From Lachnospiraceae bacterium (GTDB lineage Bacteria > Bacillota > Clostridia > Lachnospirales > Lachnospiraceae): 38,395 nucleotides of DNA. Numbering within the stretch: the first letter of the stretch is position 1; each line of letters starts with the position of its first letter. The notes below the pieces were generated by a model that worked only from the letters and a program-made list of their open reading frames with translations, searched no databases and had not been told where the DNA came from. The translations under genes and the position numbers were made by a program. Location of the stretch: positions 1 through 38,395 of the forward strand of contig JAQUXP010000035.1 of the NCBI GenBank assembly GCA_028692395.1. Reading direction: 5' to 3'. Shown piece by piece: positions 9,622 through 18,296 of this stretch.

Positions 9622-10323
9622 ATGAAACATTTACGAATGAATGAGCTTTCAAAAGAAGATAAACCTTATGAGAAATGCCAGCTTCTGGGTGCCCAGGCGC
9701 TTACAGATGCGGAGCTTCTGGCAGTAATTCTCCGATGTGGCTCCCAGGGCTGTTCGTCCCTGGAGCTTTCCTCAGAGATTTTGAAAATGTCCAAAGCAGA
9801 AGACGGACTTTTAGGCATCTATCATCTTTCCTTATCCGAGCTTAAAAGGATTAAGGGAATTGGAACTGTAAAGGCAGTTCAAATTAAGTGTATTGGTGAG
9901 CTGTCTGCAAGAATATCACGACTTTCTGCAAGACAAAAGCTGCTGTTCGATAAACCGGAATCAATAGCCAGTTACTATATGGAATCTCTTCGGCATGAAG
10001 AACAGGAACACATGATCTGCCTTATGCTGGATACGAAGAACCGGATGATTGGAGATGCCGAGATTTCTGTCGGAACAGTCAACAGCTCTCTGGTTTCGCC
10101 CAGAGAAGTCTTTCTGACTGCCATGCAGTTTCATGCGGTTCATATTATACTGGTTCATAACCATCCAAGTGGGGATGCGACTCCAAGCAGAGAGGATCTG
10201 CTGGTCACTTCACGGATTTTTCATGCGGGGGCCTTACTTGGGATCGAACTGCTGGATCATATTGTAATTGGAGATCGATGCTACAGGAGCCTTTTTCGGG
10301 ATGGCAGACCAATGGAGAGTTAA
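9622..10323 (+). CDS. radC: RadC family JAB-domain protein
   Basis: RadC-family proteins carry an N-terminal helix-hairpin-helix region (here LSELKRIKGIGTVKAVQIKC, 71-90) and a C-terminal JAB/MPN metalloprotease-like domain. The metal ligands are visible as H179-N-H181-PSGD-x-TPS-x-x-D192. The original link to DNA repair in E. coli was withdrawn, so the cellular role is uncertain. I chose ATG 9622 because AGGAGG at 9609-9614 stands 7 nt before it; the upstream TTG at 9562 lies at the predicted transcript start. Length is 233 residues, normal. It is the first gene of the shape operon, 25 nt before mreB, a radC-mreB linkage common in Firmicutes. Confidence 0.94.
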   Translation: MKHLRMNELSKEDKPYEKCQLLGAQALTDAELLAVILRCGSQGCSSLELSSEILKMSKAEDGLLGIYHLSLSELKRIKGIGTVKAVQIKCIGELSARISRLSARQKLLFDKPESIASYYMESLRHEEQEHMICLMLDTKNRMIGDAEISVGTVNSSLVSPREVFLTAMQFHAVHIILVHNHPSGDATPSREDLLVTSRIFHAGALLGIELLDHIVIGDRCYRSLFRDGRPMES

Positions 10324-10348
10324 GTAGTTAAGAGGAGAATAATCAGTT

Positions 10349-11353
10349 ATGATGCTTCACAATAATTTTGGCATTGACCTGGGAACAAGTACAATTAAAA
10401 TATATGACCAGAAGAAAAATACCATCACAAAGGAAAAGAACATGATTGCCATTCGTGATGATGAGGTTTTTGCCATCGGAAATGATGCCTATGAGATGTT
10501 CGAAAAAACTCCTCAGAATATCAGTATCTGTTCTCCGATGAAAAATGGAAGAATTGCGGACGTGTTTCAGGCAGAAGCGGTCTTGCATACGTTACTGAAT
10601 CACAGCCAGTCAGCGGTAGGCTATCATCCCAATCTTTTCTTCGCAGTTCCGGTAGGTATGACTCAGATTGAAAAACGTGCCTATTATGCGGTGGCACATC
10701 GGGGAAAACTGCGTAAGTGCAAAATTTTCCTGGTGGATCGCCCTATCGCAGATGCGCTTGCCCTTGGCATCCCCATCAAAAAGACGAAAGGTTCCATGAT
10801 CGTGAATATAGGCGCCCAAAGTACAGAGATATCAGTTATTGCGGATTCCCGTGTCATTGTCAGCAAGCTTGTGCCCATCGGTGGAACCCAGTTTAACACG
10901 GCAATCAGAAGCAACATACGGCGAAAAAACAATCTCCATGTAGGGAATAAAACAGCAAGAAGATTGAAGATGGCTCTGGCAGATATGAACCGGGGTATCC
11001 ATGAGGGCAGGAAGGTTGTTGGCACGGATTGCAGTAATGGACTCCCAAGAAACGGTATCATCACGGCGAGAACGATCAATGATGCCATTATTGAGAATAT
11101 ACGTCCTATTGCCCGGGAAATCAGCCCGCTGCTTCAGCGTACACCGCCCCAGGTACATACCAATATTCAAAAAGAAGGCATCTATCTGGCAGGAGGCAGT
11201 TCCAGAATTCCCAATATGGACAAATATCTGAGTAATGCACTGGAATGTCCGGTGCAGCTTTCAACCTACTATGATCTGTGTACCATCTGTGGGTTAAAGG
11301 AGCTTGTAACGCATCCTGCCATCTGGCACTTTGCATATCCGACAACCAGATAA
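10349..11353 (+). CDS. mreB: Divergent MreB-like rod shape-determining protein
   Basis: An actin-like protein expected to polymerise at the membrane and position the elongation machinery. Phosphate-1 motif FGIDLGTS is at 7-14, and the adenosine motif IYLAGGSSRIPNMD lies near the C-terminus. Its place before mreC-mreD-PBP2 confirms the family. It is clearly divergent: the usual EEPMAAAIGAG segment reads DRPIADALALG (130-140), and phosphate-2, normally VVDIGGGTTE, reads IVNIGAQSTE (151-160), with Asn in place of the catalytic Asp. The surrounding loop is Lys-rich (IKKTKG). Length is 334 residues, close to MreB. SD AGAGGAGA (10331-10338) precedes the first of two adjacent ATGs. It may still bind nucleotide; hydrolysis is doubtful. 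The symbol is by position and homology. Confidence 0.85.
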   Translation: MMLHNNFGIDLGTSTIKIYDQKKNTITKEKNMIAIRDDEVFAIGNDAYEMFEKTPQNISICSPMKNGRIADVFQAEAVLHTLLNHSQSAVGYHPNLFFAVPVGMTQIEKRAYYAVAHRGKLRKCKIFLVDRPIADALALGIPIKKTKGSMIVNIGAQSTEISVIADSRVIVSKLVPIGGTQFNTAIRSNIRRKNNLHVGNKTARRLKMALADMNRGIHEGRKVVGTDCSNGLPRNGIITARTINDAIIENIRPIAREISPLLQRTPPQVHTNIQKEGIYLAGGSSRIPNMDKYLSNALECPVQLSTYYDLCTICGLKELVTHPAIWHFAYPTTR

Positions 11354-11390
11354 TCCGACAATCAATTCAAGTATAGTGCAAGAGGTTTAT

Positions 11391-12242
11391 ATGAAAAAGA
11401 AAAACAGGTTTCAGATGAAAAGTAAACAGCTGCTGATTATATTATCTTTTCTGTGTATCAGCGGAATCGCATTGACATTTTTTAACATTCTGCCCCTGCA
11501 GCCGGTTCGTAATATCGCAGGATACGTTATCGTTCCTTTCCAAAATGGAATCAACGGGGTGGGAAACTGGTTAAACGATAAGACAGAATATTTCCAGAAT
11601 GCGAAAAAACTTTCTGATGAAAATAAAGCGTTACAGGATCAGATCAATACCTTGAAAGAAGAAAACAGTCTTTTGTCCCAGGATCAGGAACAGCTTTCCT
11701 CCCTGAAGTCCCTGTATCAGCTGGATCAGGAATATCCGGAATATGAAAAGGTCGCAGCGGAGGTAATTGCCAAAGATGCCGGAAACTGGTATAACAGTTT
11801 TACCATCAATCGTGGAACGGACCAGGGAATTGCCGTTGATATGAATGTAATCTCAGACGGCGGTCTGGTAGGCATCATTACCGAGGTTGGGAACAACTGG
11901 TCTACGGTACGCTCTATTATCGATGATACCAGCAATGTCAGTGCCATGACTATTTCGAACAATGATACCTGTATCGTAAGCGGAAATCTTGATCTTATGG
12001 AAGAGGGAAAACTGGAATTTGGACAGATGAGTGCTGCCAATTCTGTTACGGTAGGAGAAAAGATCGTTACATCCTCCATCAGTGATAAATACCTGAAAGG
12101 AATACTGATTGGTTATGTCAGTGACGTAACGGAAGACACCAACCATCTTACCAATACCGGACATCTGATTCCTGTTGTGGATTTTGCACATATTCAGGAT
12201 GTTCTGGTGATCAAAGCCCTCAAGACAACAGGAGGACAATAA
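11391..12242 (+). CDS. mreC: Rod shape-determining protein MreC
   Basis: MreC is a bitopic membrane protein linking cytoplasmic MreB to external wall enzymes. The sequence shows a basic N-terminus (MKKKNRFQMKSK), one membrane helix at about 12-32 and a coiled-coil stretch at about 60-105 (heptad-like, rich in Leu, Glu and Gln, with KLSDENKALQDQINTLKEE). A beta-rich C-terminal domain follows with the family motifs VIAKDAGNWYNSFTINRGTDQGI and VISDGGLVGIITEVG. Length is 283 residues, typical. ATG 11391 follows AAGAGG at correct distance, whereas the longer frame from 11331 would overlap mreB without a binding site. mreD begins at the base after the stop. Confidence 0.95.
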   Translation: MKKKNRFQMKSKQLLIILSFLCISGIALTFFNILPLQPVRNIAGYVIVPFQNGINGVGNWLNDKTEYFQNAKKLSDENKALQDQINTLKEENSLLSQDQEQLSSLKSLYQLDQEYPEYEKVAAEVIAKDAGNWYNSFTINRGTDQGIAVDMNVISDGGLVGIITEVGNNWSTVRSIIDDTSNVSAMTISNNDTCIVSGNLDLMEEGKLEFGQMSAANSVTVGEKIVTSSISDKYLKGILIGYVSDVTEDTNHLTNTGHLIPVVDFAHIQDVLVIKALKTTGGQ

Positions 12243-12770
12243 ATGCGCAGAAAGATTATATTTGGACTTTTGATTCTTATTACCTTCCTGCTGCAGACAA
12301 CGGTGTTCCAATCCCTGTCACTTGCCGGGATTGCACCGAATCTTTTATTGATTCTTACCGTATCTCTGGGGTTTATGAGGGGAAAAAAGGAAGGAATGAT
12401 CATCGGGTTTGTCTGCGGTCTGCTGATTGACCTGCTTTACTCAGATTATCCAGGTATTAATGCATTCATCTATATGATTGTTGGTTATCTGAATGGTATG
12501 CTTTGCAAAGTTTATTATGATGAGGATATTAAGGTTCCGATTGTACTGATTGCGGTCAGTGATATTTTTTATGGGATCTATACCTGTGTTACTCAATTTT
12601 TATTCCAGGGACAAAGTAGGATCAGTTCCTATCTGGTACATATTATGTTCCCGGAGATGCTGTACACAATTGTCGCAGCAATTATTTTTTACCGTCTGCT
12701 GTATATACTAAACAGGAAATTTATCGACGATGAGATGGACGGAAAGGAGCTGCCTTGGTTAAGAAGATAA
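12243..12770 (+). CDS. mreD: Rod shape-determining protein MreD
   Basis: MreD is a small integral membrane protein of the elongasome. The 175-residue product is strongly hydrophobic with about five membrane segments: an N-terminal helix after MRRK (4-23), then helices around 28-45, 50-70, 75-120 and 130-155. It has the family-like FxxGLLIDLLYS segment near 58-66. The ribosome site AGGAGG lies inside the end of mreC, and the ATG follows the mreC stop directly. The 3' end overlaps the next gene by 16 nt. Assignment rests on hydrophobicity pattern, length and position between mreC and the class B PBP. Confidence 0.92.
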   Translation: MRRKIIFGLLILITFLLQTTVFQSLSLAGIAPNLLLILTVSLGFMRGKKEGMIIGFVCGLLIDLLYSDYPGINAFIYMIVGYLNGMLCKVYYDEDIKVPIVLIAVSDIFYGIYTCVTQFLFQGQSRISSYLVHIMFPEMLYTIVAAIIFYRLLYILNRKFIDDEMDGKELPWLRR

Positions 12771-15676
12771 AGAAATGGTTTCAAAAATTATTCAATAAAC
12801 GGACCAGCATTTTGCTGTGTGCGTTTCTTTTGCTGTCTGGAACACTGATTATAAAACTGTTTTCTCTGCAGATCATCAAAGGTGAAGAGTATACAGAGAA
12901 TTTTAACCTGAAGATAACCAAGACAAGAACCCTGAAGGGTTCCCGGGGTAATATCTATGACTGCAATGGCAATGTCCTTGCCTCCAATCGTCTTGCCAAT
13001 TCCATAACCTTAGAGGATAATGGCAGCTATTCTTCGTCAAGAGAGAAAAATCTTTCTCTGAATGGAGAGATTTATCGTCTGATTAAGCTGATTGAAGAAA
13101 ATGGTGATAAGCCGGATAATGATTTTCACATCTATGTAGATGAAAATGATCAGTTTGTCTATGATCTGGCTGAGGGAACCACATCTTTAAACCGTTTTCG
13201 TGCGGACATATATGGAGAAAACTACGTTGACAATCTTAAGGCAGAACAGCTGGCTGCTACACCGGATGATCTAATGAATTTTCTTATGGGAAGTGAGAAC
13301 AATTCCAGTTTTGCATTATTTGATTCCAAAACTCCTTATACCAGCGAAGAGCTTTCTGCACACGGACTTCCTGATGCGCTTACAAAGCAGGAACAGCTCC
13401 AGATTGTGATTGTCCGTTATCAGCTGCGCCTTACCAGCTTTCAGAAGTTTATGCCGGTAACTGTGGCAACCGATGTTCGGGCAGAGACGGTGGCGGCAGT
13501 AGAAGAGAACCAGAATTCTTTACAGGGTGTGGCAGTATCCGAGGATTCCATCCGGGTGTATTCCGATGCAGAATATTTTGCCTCCCTGCTTGGCTATACC
13601 GGAAAGCCCTCCGCAGAAGAATTAGAGGATCTTACCTCTCAGAACGCTTCTTATGATTCCAGCTCTATTATCGGAAAGTCTGGTATGGAACAGTACATGG
13701 AGACCACACTGCAGGGGGTAGATGGGTCTGAAAAGGTAATTGTAGACAGCATGGGTAAGGTTCTTCAGATTGATGACAGTTCACTTATGGAGCCTCAGCA
13801 GGGTAACGATGTATACCTTACGATTGATAAGAATCTCCAGGAAGCATGCTACAAGATTCTGGAACAGAGAATTGCAGGTATTGTGGTATCCAATCTCCAG
13901 AATATCAAGGAATATATTCCTGAGGAAGATGCAGATACCGCTACAATGCCGATACCGATATATGATGTTTATTCTGCTCTTTTTGAAAACAGTGTCATCG
14001 ATATTTCACATTTTACAGATCCAAACGCAACACAACTGGAACAGGATATTCAGCAGCGTTTTCTGAACAAACAGCAGGAAACCTTTGCACAGATTAACGA
14101 ACAGCTGACTGGAAGCTCACCAGCTGCATACAAGGATCTCAGTGATGAGTATAAGGAATATATGTCCTATATTGTCAGTGATATGCTAATGGGAGATTCC
14201 GGCATCCTTTCTTCCGATTTGATCGACAAGTCAGACAGTGTTTATAAGCAATGGCAGGAGGGAACCATCAGTCTTCAGGAATACTTAAACTATGCTGCAA
14301 GCCAGAGCTGGATTGATATTTCAAAAATCTCAGATGAGAAAACCTATCTGAATTCCAGTGAAGTATATCAGTCTCTTGCAGCTTATATCGCTGAGAATCT
14401 TACCCAGGATAACACCTTCAGTAAAAGGCTTTATCATTATATGCTGATGGAGGATAAAATATCCGGAAATGAAGTATGCAAGCTTATGTATGATCAGAAC
14501 CTTCTGACGAAGGATGATGATCTCTATAAGCAGTTTAACGCAGGAAACCTAAAAGCCTATGATCTTTTATATAAAAAGATTCAGTCACTGGAAATCACCC
14601 CTGCTCAGCTTGCATTGGATCCCTGTTCCGGTTCCATCGTTATCACGGATCCAAATACCGGAGTTGTAAGAGCATGTGTGTCCTATCCAGGCTATGATAA
14701 CAATAAACTTGCCAACAAGATGGACACCGCTTACTATAATAAACTGCATGATGATCTTTCAACACCATTCTATAACAAAGCAACCCAGCAGAGCACAGCC
14801 CCGGGATCTACCTTTAAGCCGGTAACCACCGCTGCCTCTTTGACAGAGGGCGTAATTGATAATGATACGGTTATTAACTGTAATGGTCTCTTTGGACCGG
14901 GTCTTGTGGAAACCTCAGACTTTATCCACTGCTGGTATAAGCCAGGACATGGGGATATGAATGTCATCAGTGCCATTTCAAATTCCTGTAATGTCTTCTT
15001 TTGTACTGCTGCCTTCCGTCTGGGCTTAAACGAAGATGGTGTTTTCTCGCAGAACCTTGCCTTATCAAAGCTGCAGCAGTATGCACAGCTCTTTGAACTG
15101 GATAAAAAAAGCGGATTGGAAATTACGGAAGCCACGCCAAGAATCTCTCAGGATCTTGCAATTCCCTCTGCTATTGGACAGGGTACTCACAGTTATACGA
15201 CAGCAGGACTTGCCAGATATGTATCCACCATCGCCAACAGCGGTACCAGCTTCAGTCTGAGTCTGCTTTCCAAGGTGACAGATGCTTCCGGAAACACCAT
15301 CACCGAGTATACACCTGCTGTTTCCAGCAGTCTTTCTTTATCGGAGGTGGTATGGGATGATATCCATCAGGGTATGCAGTCCATGGCAGCTAATAATGAA
15401 TATCTTAACAATCTGCCGGTGGAGGTATATGGTAAAACAGGTACTGCCCAGGAATCGGACAAACGTCCGAGTCATGGTCTCTATATAGGATTTTCTCATA
15501 AAGATGGTACAGAAGATATGGCTATGGCAGTTCGTATAGCCTATGGATACTCCTCGACAAATGCAGCAGCAGTTGCACACGATGTACTGTGCTACTATTA
15601 CGGACTGGAAGACGAAGCTTCTCTGCTGGCAGGAACCGCATCGCAGGGAATCGCCACAAACGCACAGACCGATTAA
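12755..15676 (+). CDS. Class B penicillin-binding protein (PBP2/MrdA-type transpeptidase) with a large insert
   Basis: This peptidoglycan transpeptidase is expected to pair with RodA in side-wall synthesis. It has a short cytoplasmic tail, one membrane helix (about 16-38) and the class B pedestal motif GSRGNIYDCNGNVLASN (about 57-74). In the transpeptidase domain the active-site serine is S685 in STFK, SxN is S744-C-N746, and KTG starts at K894 (GKTGTAQE). At 973 residues it is far longer than the usual 600-750. Helix TIDKNLQEACYKILE (about 353-367) is normally followed within about 20 residues by the strand seen here only at about 622 (CSGSIVITDPNTG), so about 240 hydrophilic residues are inserted. 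TTG 12755 is the only reasonable start: AAAGGAG lies 5 nt before it, inside mreD. Confidence 0.93.
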   Translation: MVKKIKKWFQKLFNKRTSILLCAFLLLSGTLIIKLFSLQIIKGEEYTENFNLKITKTRTLKGSRGNIYDCNGNVLASNRLANSITLEDNGSYSSSREKNLSLNGEIYRLIKLIEENGDKPDNDFHIYVDENDQFVYDLAEGTTSLNRFRADIYGENYVDNLKAEQLAATPDDLMNFLMGSENNSSFALFDSKTPYTSEELSAHGLPDALTKQEQLQIVIVRYQLRLTSFQKFMPVTVATDVRAETVAAVEENQNSLQGVAVSEDSIRVYSDAEYFASLLGYTGKPSAEELEDLTSQNASYDSSSIIGKSGMEQYMETTLQGVDGSEKVIVDSMGKVLQIDDSSLMEPQQGNDVYLTIDKNLQEACYKILEQRIAGIVVSNLQNIKEYIPEEDADTATMPIPIYDVYSALFENSVIDISHFTDPNATQLEQDIQQRFLNKQQETFAQINEQLTGSSPAAYKDLSDEYKEYMSYIVSDMLMGDSGILSSDLIDKSDSVYKQWQEGTISLQEYLNYAASQSWIDISKISDEKTYLNSSEVYQSLAAYIAENLTQDNTFSKRLYHYMLMEDKISGNEVCKLMYDQNLLTKDDDLYKQFNAGNLKAYDLLYKKIQSLEITPAQLALDPCSGSIVITDPNTGVVRACVSYPGYDNNKLANKMDTAYYNKLHDDLSTPFYNKATQQSTAPGSTFKPVTTAASLTEGVIDNDTVINCNGLFGPGLVETSDFIHCWYKPGHGDMNVISAISNSCNVFFCTAAFRLGLNEDGVFSQNLALSKLQQYAQLFELDKKSGLEITEATPRISQDLAIPSAIGQGTHSYTTAGLARYVSTIANSGTSFSLSLLSKVTDASGNTITEYTPAVSSSLSLSEVVWDDIHQGMQSMAANNEYLNNLPVEVYGKTGTAQESDKRPSHGLYIGFSHKDGTEDMAMAVRIAYGYSSTNAAAVAHDVLCYYYGLEDEASLLAGTASQGIATNAQTD

Positions 15677-15727
15677 GAAAAAACAAAAGAGCTAGAATAT
15701 GCTTGAGACAGCACCGGGAGGTATCTT

Positions 15728-16507
15728 ATGAGTGAAGTTATCGTTATTACATCAGGAAAAGGAGGCGTTGGAAAGACAACGTCTGCCGCAAATATAGGGA
15801 TAGGGCTTGCGAAGCAGAACAAGCGGGTGGTTATGGTTGATACGGATATTGGTCTTAGAAATCTGGATGTTGTGCTGGGACTAGAAAACCGGATTGTATA
15901 TAATCTGGTGGATGTCATCGAGGGCAACTGCCGCCTGAAACAGGCACTGATTAAGGATAAGCGTTATCCGGATCTGTTCCTTCTTCCATCGGCCCAGACA
16001 AGAGACAAAACCTGTGTCTCACCGGAGCAGATGAAGAAATTATGTGATCAGCTGCGGGCAGAATTCGATTATGTTCTTCTGGATTGTCCAGCTGGCATTG
16101 AACAGGGTTTTCAAAATGCTGTTGCAGGAGCGGAAAAAGCTATTGTGGTTACCACTCCGGAGGTTTCTGCCATCCGAGATGCTGACCGTATCATCGGACT
16201 GCTGGAATCTCAGGAGCTGCGGGATATTGGCTTAATTATCAACCGGCTTAGACCGGATATGGTGAAACGTGGAGAAATGATGTCAGTGGAAGATGTGGTG
16301 GAGATACTTGCAGTTACCCTTCTGGGAGTGATTCCAGACGATGAGCATGTTGTCATCGCTACCAACCAGGGGGAATCTGTTCTGGATCAGGACAGTGTCT
16401 CCGGACATGCTTATGAGAACATCTGCCGCAGACTCCTTGGCGATGAGGTCCCATTTCTTGATCTTACTGAGAAGAAGGGCTTCTTCAGCAAGATCTTCCA
16501 TCGTTAG
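15728..16507 (+). CDS. minD: Septum site-determining ATPase MinD
   Basis: MinD is a membrane-binding ParA/MinD-family ATPase that recruits MinC and is regulated by MinE. It shows the deviant Walker A K11-GGVGKTT, then VVMVDTDIGLRNLDVVLGLE with switch Asp D40, a Walker B-like FDYVLLDCPAG, and a C-terminal amphipathic membrane-targeting helix (EKKGFFSKIFHR). Length is 259 residues, typical. The start follows GGGAGG at 15716-15721 with 6-nt spacing. Only 51 nt separate it from the PBP gene, leaving no room for minC, which often sits here in clostridia. minE follows after 11 nt. Confidence 0.97.
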   Translation: MSEVIVITSGKGGVGKTTSAANIGIGLAKQNKRVVMVDTDIGLRNLDVVLGLENRIVYNLVDVIEGNCRLKQALIKDKRYPDLFLLPSAQTRDKTCVSPEQMKKLCDQLRAEFDYVLLDCPAGIEQGFQNAVAGAEKAIVVTTPEVSAIRDADRIIGLLESQELRDIGLIINRLRPDMVKRGEMMSVEDVVEILAVTLLGVIPDDEHVVIATNQGESVLDQDSVSGHAYENICRRLLGDEVPFLDLTEKKGFFSKIFHR

Positions 16508-16518
16508 GCAAACCGCTT

Positions 16519-16767
16519 ATGATGCATCTGTTTAAAAAAGGCAAAACATCTCGTATGATTGCCCGAGAACGGCTCTCCAATCTTTTGACAGCAGAGCGAA
16601 TCGACTGTTCTCCGCGCATGATGCAAATGATAAAAAATGATATAGGGAAAACCATCAGTCGTTATCTGACGGTGGATGCCCAGAATATTTCCATAAAACT
16701 GGAACGCACTTCATCACTTTTAATAATCTATGTTCCGATGAAAGATACAGAGGAGAAACATGTTTAG
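16519..16767 (+). CDS. minE: Cell division topological specificity factor MinE
   Basis: MinE stimulates MinD ATPase and drives Min oscillation where this has been studied. The 82-residue protein has an N-terminal basic, hydrophobic membrane-targeting segment (MMHLFKKGK) and the anti-MinCD helix region ARERLSNLLTAERIDCSPRM split by short turns. The dimer-forming beta part ends in IKLERTSSLLIIYVPM. It lies 11 nt after minD and overlaps rodA by 8 nt. Two adjacent ATGs (16519, 16522) are possible starts, and the binding site is weak. The presence of MinE makes this an MinE-type rather than a DivIVA-type Min system. Confidence 0.93.
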   Translation: MMHLFKKGKTSRMIARERLSNLLTAERIDCSPRMMQMIKNDIGKTISRYLTVDAQNISIKLERTSSLLIIYVPMKDTEEKHV

Positions 16768-17926
16768 ACGTTACAAACTAAAAAACTACAACTTCAGATT
16801 AATCATCCTGGTACTTATGGTTTCCGGTATTGGGATACTTCTTGTCGGCTCAGCAGATGCGGCCCTCCAAAGAAGACAGCTGTTTGGTGTTATAGCAGGT
16901 GTTTTCATTATGATTGTGGTCTCTTTGATGGATTACAGCTGGATTTTGAACTTCTACTGGCTCATCTATCTAGTGGATATTATTCTGCTGCTTTTGGTTA
17001 TCGTCTTTGGTAATTCCATCAAAGGTGCTTCCAGATGGATTGAAATCGGAGGAGTACAGTTTCAGCCCACTGAGATATCAAAGATCCTGATTGTAATGTT
17101 TTTTGCCATGTTCCTGATGAAGCATGAGGAAAATCTGAACACCTGGAAAACTCTTTTAAAAGCAGTGGTACTTCTGGCTGTTCCCCTTATTCTCATCTAC
17201 ATGCAGCCGGACCTGAAGAATACGCTGACAATTGCATTGATCTTCTGCATACTGCTTTATGTGGCAGGACTCAGCTATAAAATCATGGGTGGAACACTGC
17301 TGGCAATGATTCCGATTATTGCCGTATTGTTTTTTCTGATCACACAGACAGATCTTCCCATCATAAAATCCTATCAGAAGGACAGAATTATGACGAAGCT
17401 TTTCTCAGAAAGTGATGAATACAGCGATGATGCGATTCAGCAGAATAACTCTATTACGGCAATCGGGTCCGGCAAGCTGACAGGAAAAGGCTTAAATAAT
17501 AATAAAGTATCCTCTGCAAATAAAGGTAATTTTGTAGCTGAGGCGCAGAATGATTTTATCTTTGCGGTAGCAGGAGAGGAGCTGGGATTTGTGGGAGCCT
17601 GCGGTATTGTAGTGCTTCTGTTTGGAATCTCTTATGAATGTGTCAGGATGGGAAGGCGGGCAAAGGATCTGTCAGGTACGCTGATCTGTGTGGGAATTGC
17701 ATCCTTTATCTCCATTCAAAGCTTCATCAATATCGGAGTTGCAACAGGGCTGCTGCCCAATACCGGCACCCCTCTTCCTTTTATCAGCTATGGACTGTCT
17801 TCACTGATCAGTTTATATATTGGCATTGGTCTGATATTAAATGTTGGTCTGCAGAATAAGAATTACCTTAATAATGAATACTTAAGAGGAGGAAAGATAC
17901 ATGAACATCGGCCTTATCGCACATGA
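16760..17926 (+). CDS. rodA: SEDS-family peptidoglycan glycosyltransferase RodA (FtsW/RodA/SpoVE)
   Basis: RodA polymerises lipid II into glycan strands in partnership with a class B PBP. The 388-residue protein has about ten membrane helices with the SEDS motifs: NSIKGASRWIEIGG, QPTEISKI, YMQPDLKN and AEAQNDFIFAVAGEELG. The conserved catalytic Asp of the family corresponds to D265. The C-terminal motif is GLLPNTGTPLPFISYGLSSL. Position in the mre-PBP2-min operon favours RodA over FtsW or SpoVE. The start ATG follows AGAGGAGA and overlaps minE by 8 nt; the 3' end overlaps mgsA by 26 nt. The family is very secure, the paralog choice good. Confidence 0.93.
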   Translation: MFRRYKLKNYNFRLIILVLMVSGIGILLVGSADAALQRRQLFGVIAGVFIMIVVSLMDYSWILNFYWLIYLVDIILLLLVIVFGNSIKGASRWIEIGGVQFQPTEISKILIVMFFAMFLMKHEENLNTWKTLLKAVVLLAVPLILIYMQPDLKNTLTIALIFCILLYVAGLSYKIMGGTLLAMIPIIAVLFFLITQTDLPIIKSYQKDRIMTKLFSESDEYSDDAIQQNNSITAIGSGKLTGKGLNNNKVSSANKGNFVAEAQNDFIFAVAGEELGFVGACGIVVLLFGISYECVRMGRRAKDLSGTLICVGIASFISIQSFINIGVATGLLPNTGTPLPFISYGLSSLISLYIGIGLILNVGLQNKNYLNNEYLRGGKIHEHRPYRT

Positions 17927-18296
17927 TGCAAAGAAAATATTACTTCAGAATTTCTGTGTGGCTTATCGCTCAATCCTGGTAAAACATGAGCTTTATGCTA
18001 CCGGAACTTCCGGACGTCTGATCACTGAAGCATCCAACCTTACGGTACACAAGTTTCTCCCCGGTCATGTAGGTGGAGAACAGCAGCTGGCATCAATGAT
18101 TGAACAGGGCAATATTGACCTTCTATTTTGTCTGCATGATCCACTGAAGCCAAAAAAACATGAACCGGATGCCCATGAACTGATCAGCTTGTGCGATCTG
18201 CACTGCATTCCGCTTGCTACCAATATGGCATCAGCTGAGATGCTGATAAAGTCTTTGGATCGAGGAGAACTTGACTGGCGTGAAATCTATAGATAA
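17901..18296 (+). CDS. mgsA: Methylglyoxal synthase-like protein with Glu at the catalytic Asp position
   Basis: MgsA converts dihydroxyacetone phosphate to methylglyoxal and phosphate, a glycolytic bypass. The 131-residue product aligns along the whole E. coli enzyme: IGLIAHDAKK, YATGTSGRLI, GHVGGEQQLASMIEQG, HDPLKPKKHEPDAHEL and IPLATNMASAE. The residues equal to E. coli Asp91, His98 and Asp101 are kept, but the proposed catalytic base Asp71 (GGDQQ) is Glu here (GGEQQ, around residue 64), and the C-terminus is about 15-20 residues shorter. The ATG overlaps the rodA 3' end by 26 nt and follows AGAGGAGG at 17885-17892. The rodA-mgsA linkage is seen in clostridia. It may be active with altered kinetics, or may bind phosphates in a regulatory way. 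Confidence 0.88.
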   Translation: MNIGLIAHDAKKILLQNFCVAYRSILVKHELYATGTSGRLITEASNLTVHKFLPGHVGGEQQLASMIEQGNIDLLFCLHDPLKPKKHEPDAHELISLCDLHCIPLATNMASAEMLIKSLDRGELDWREIYR

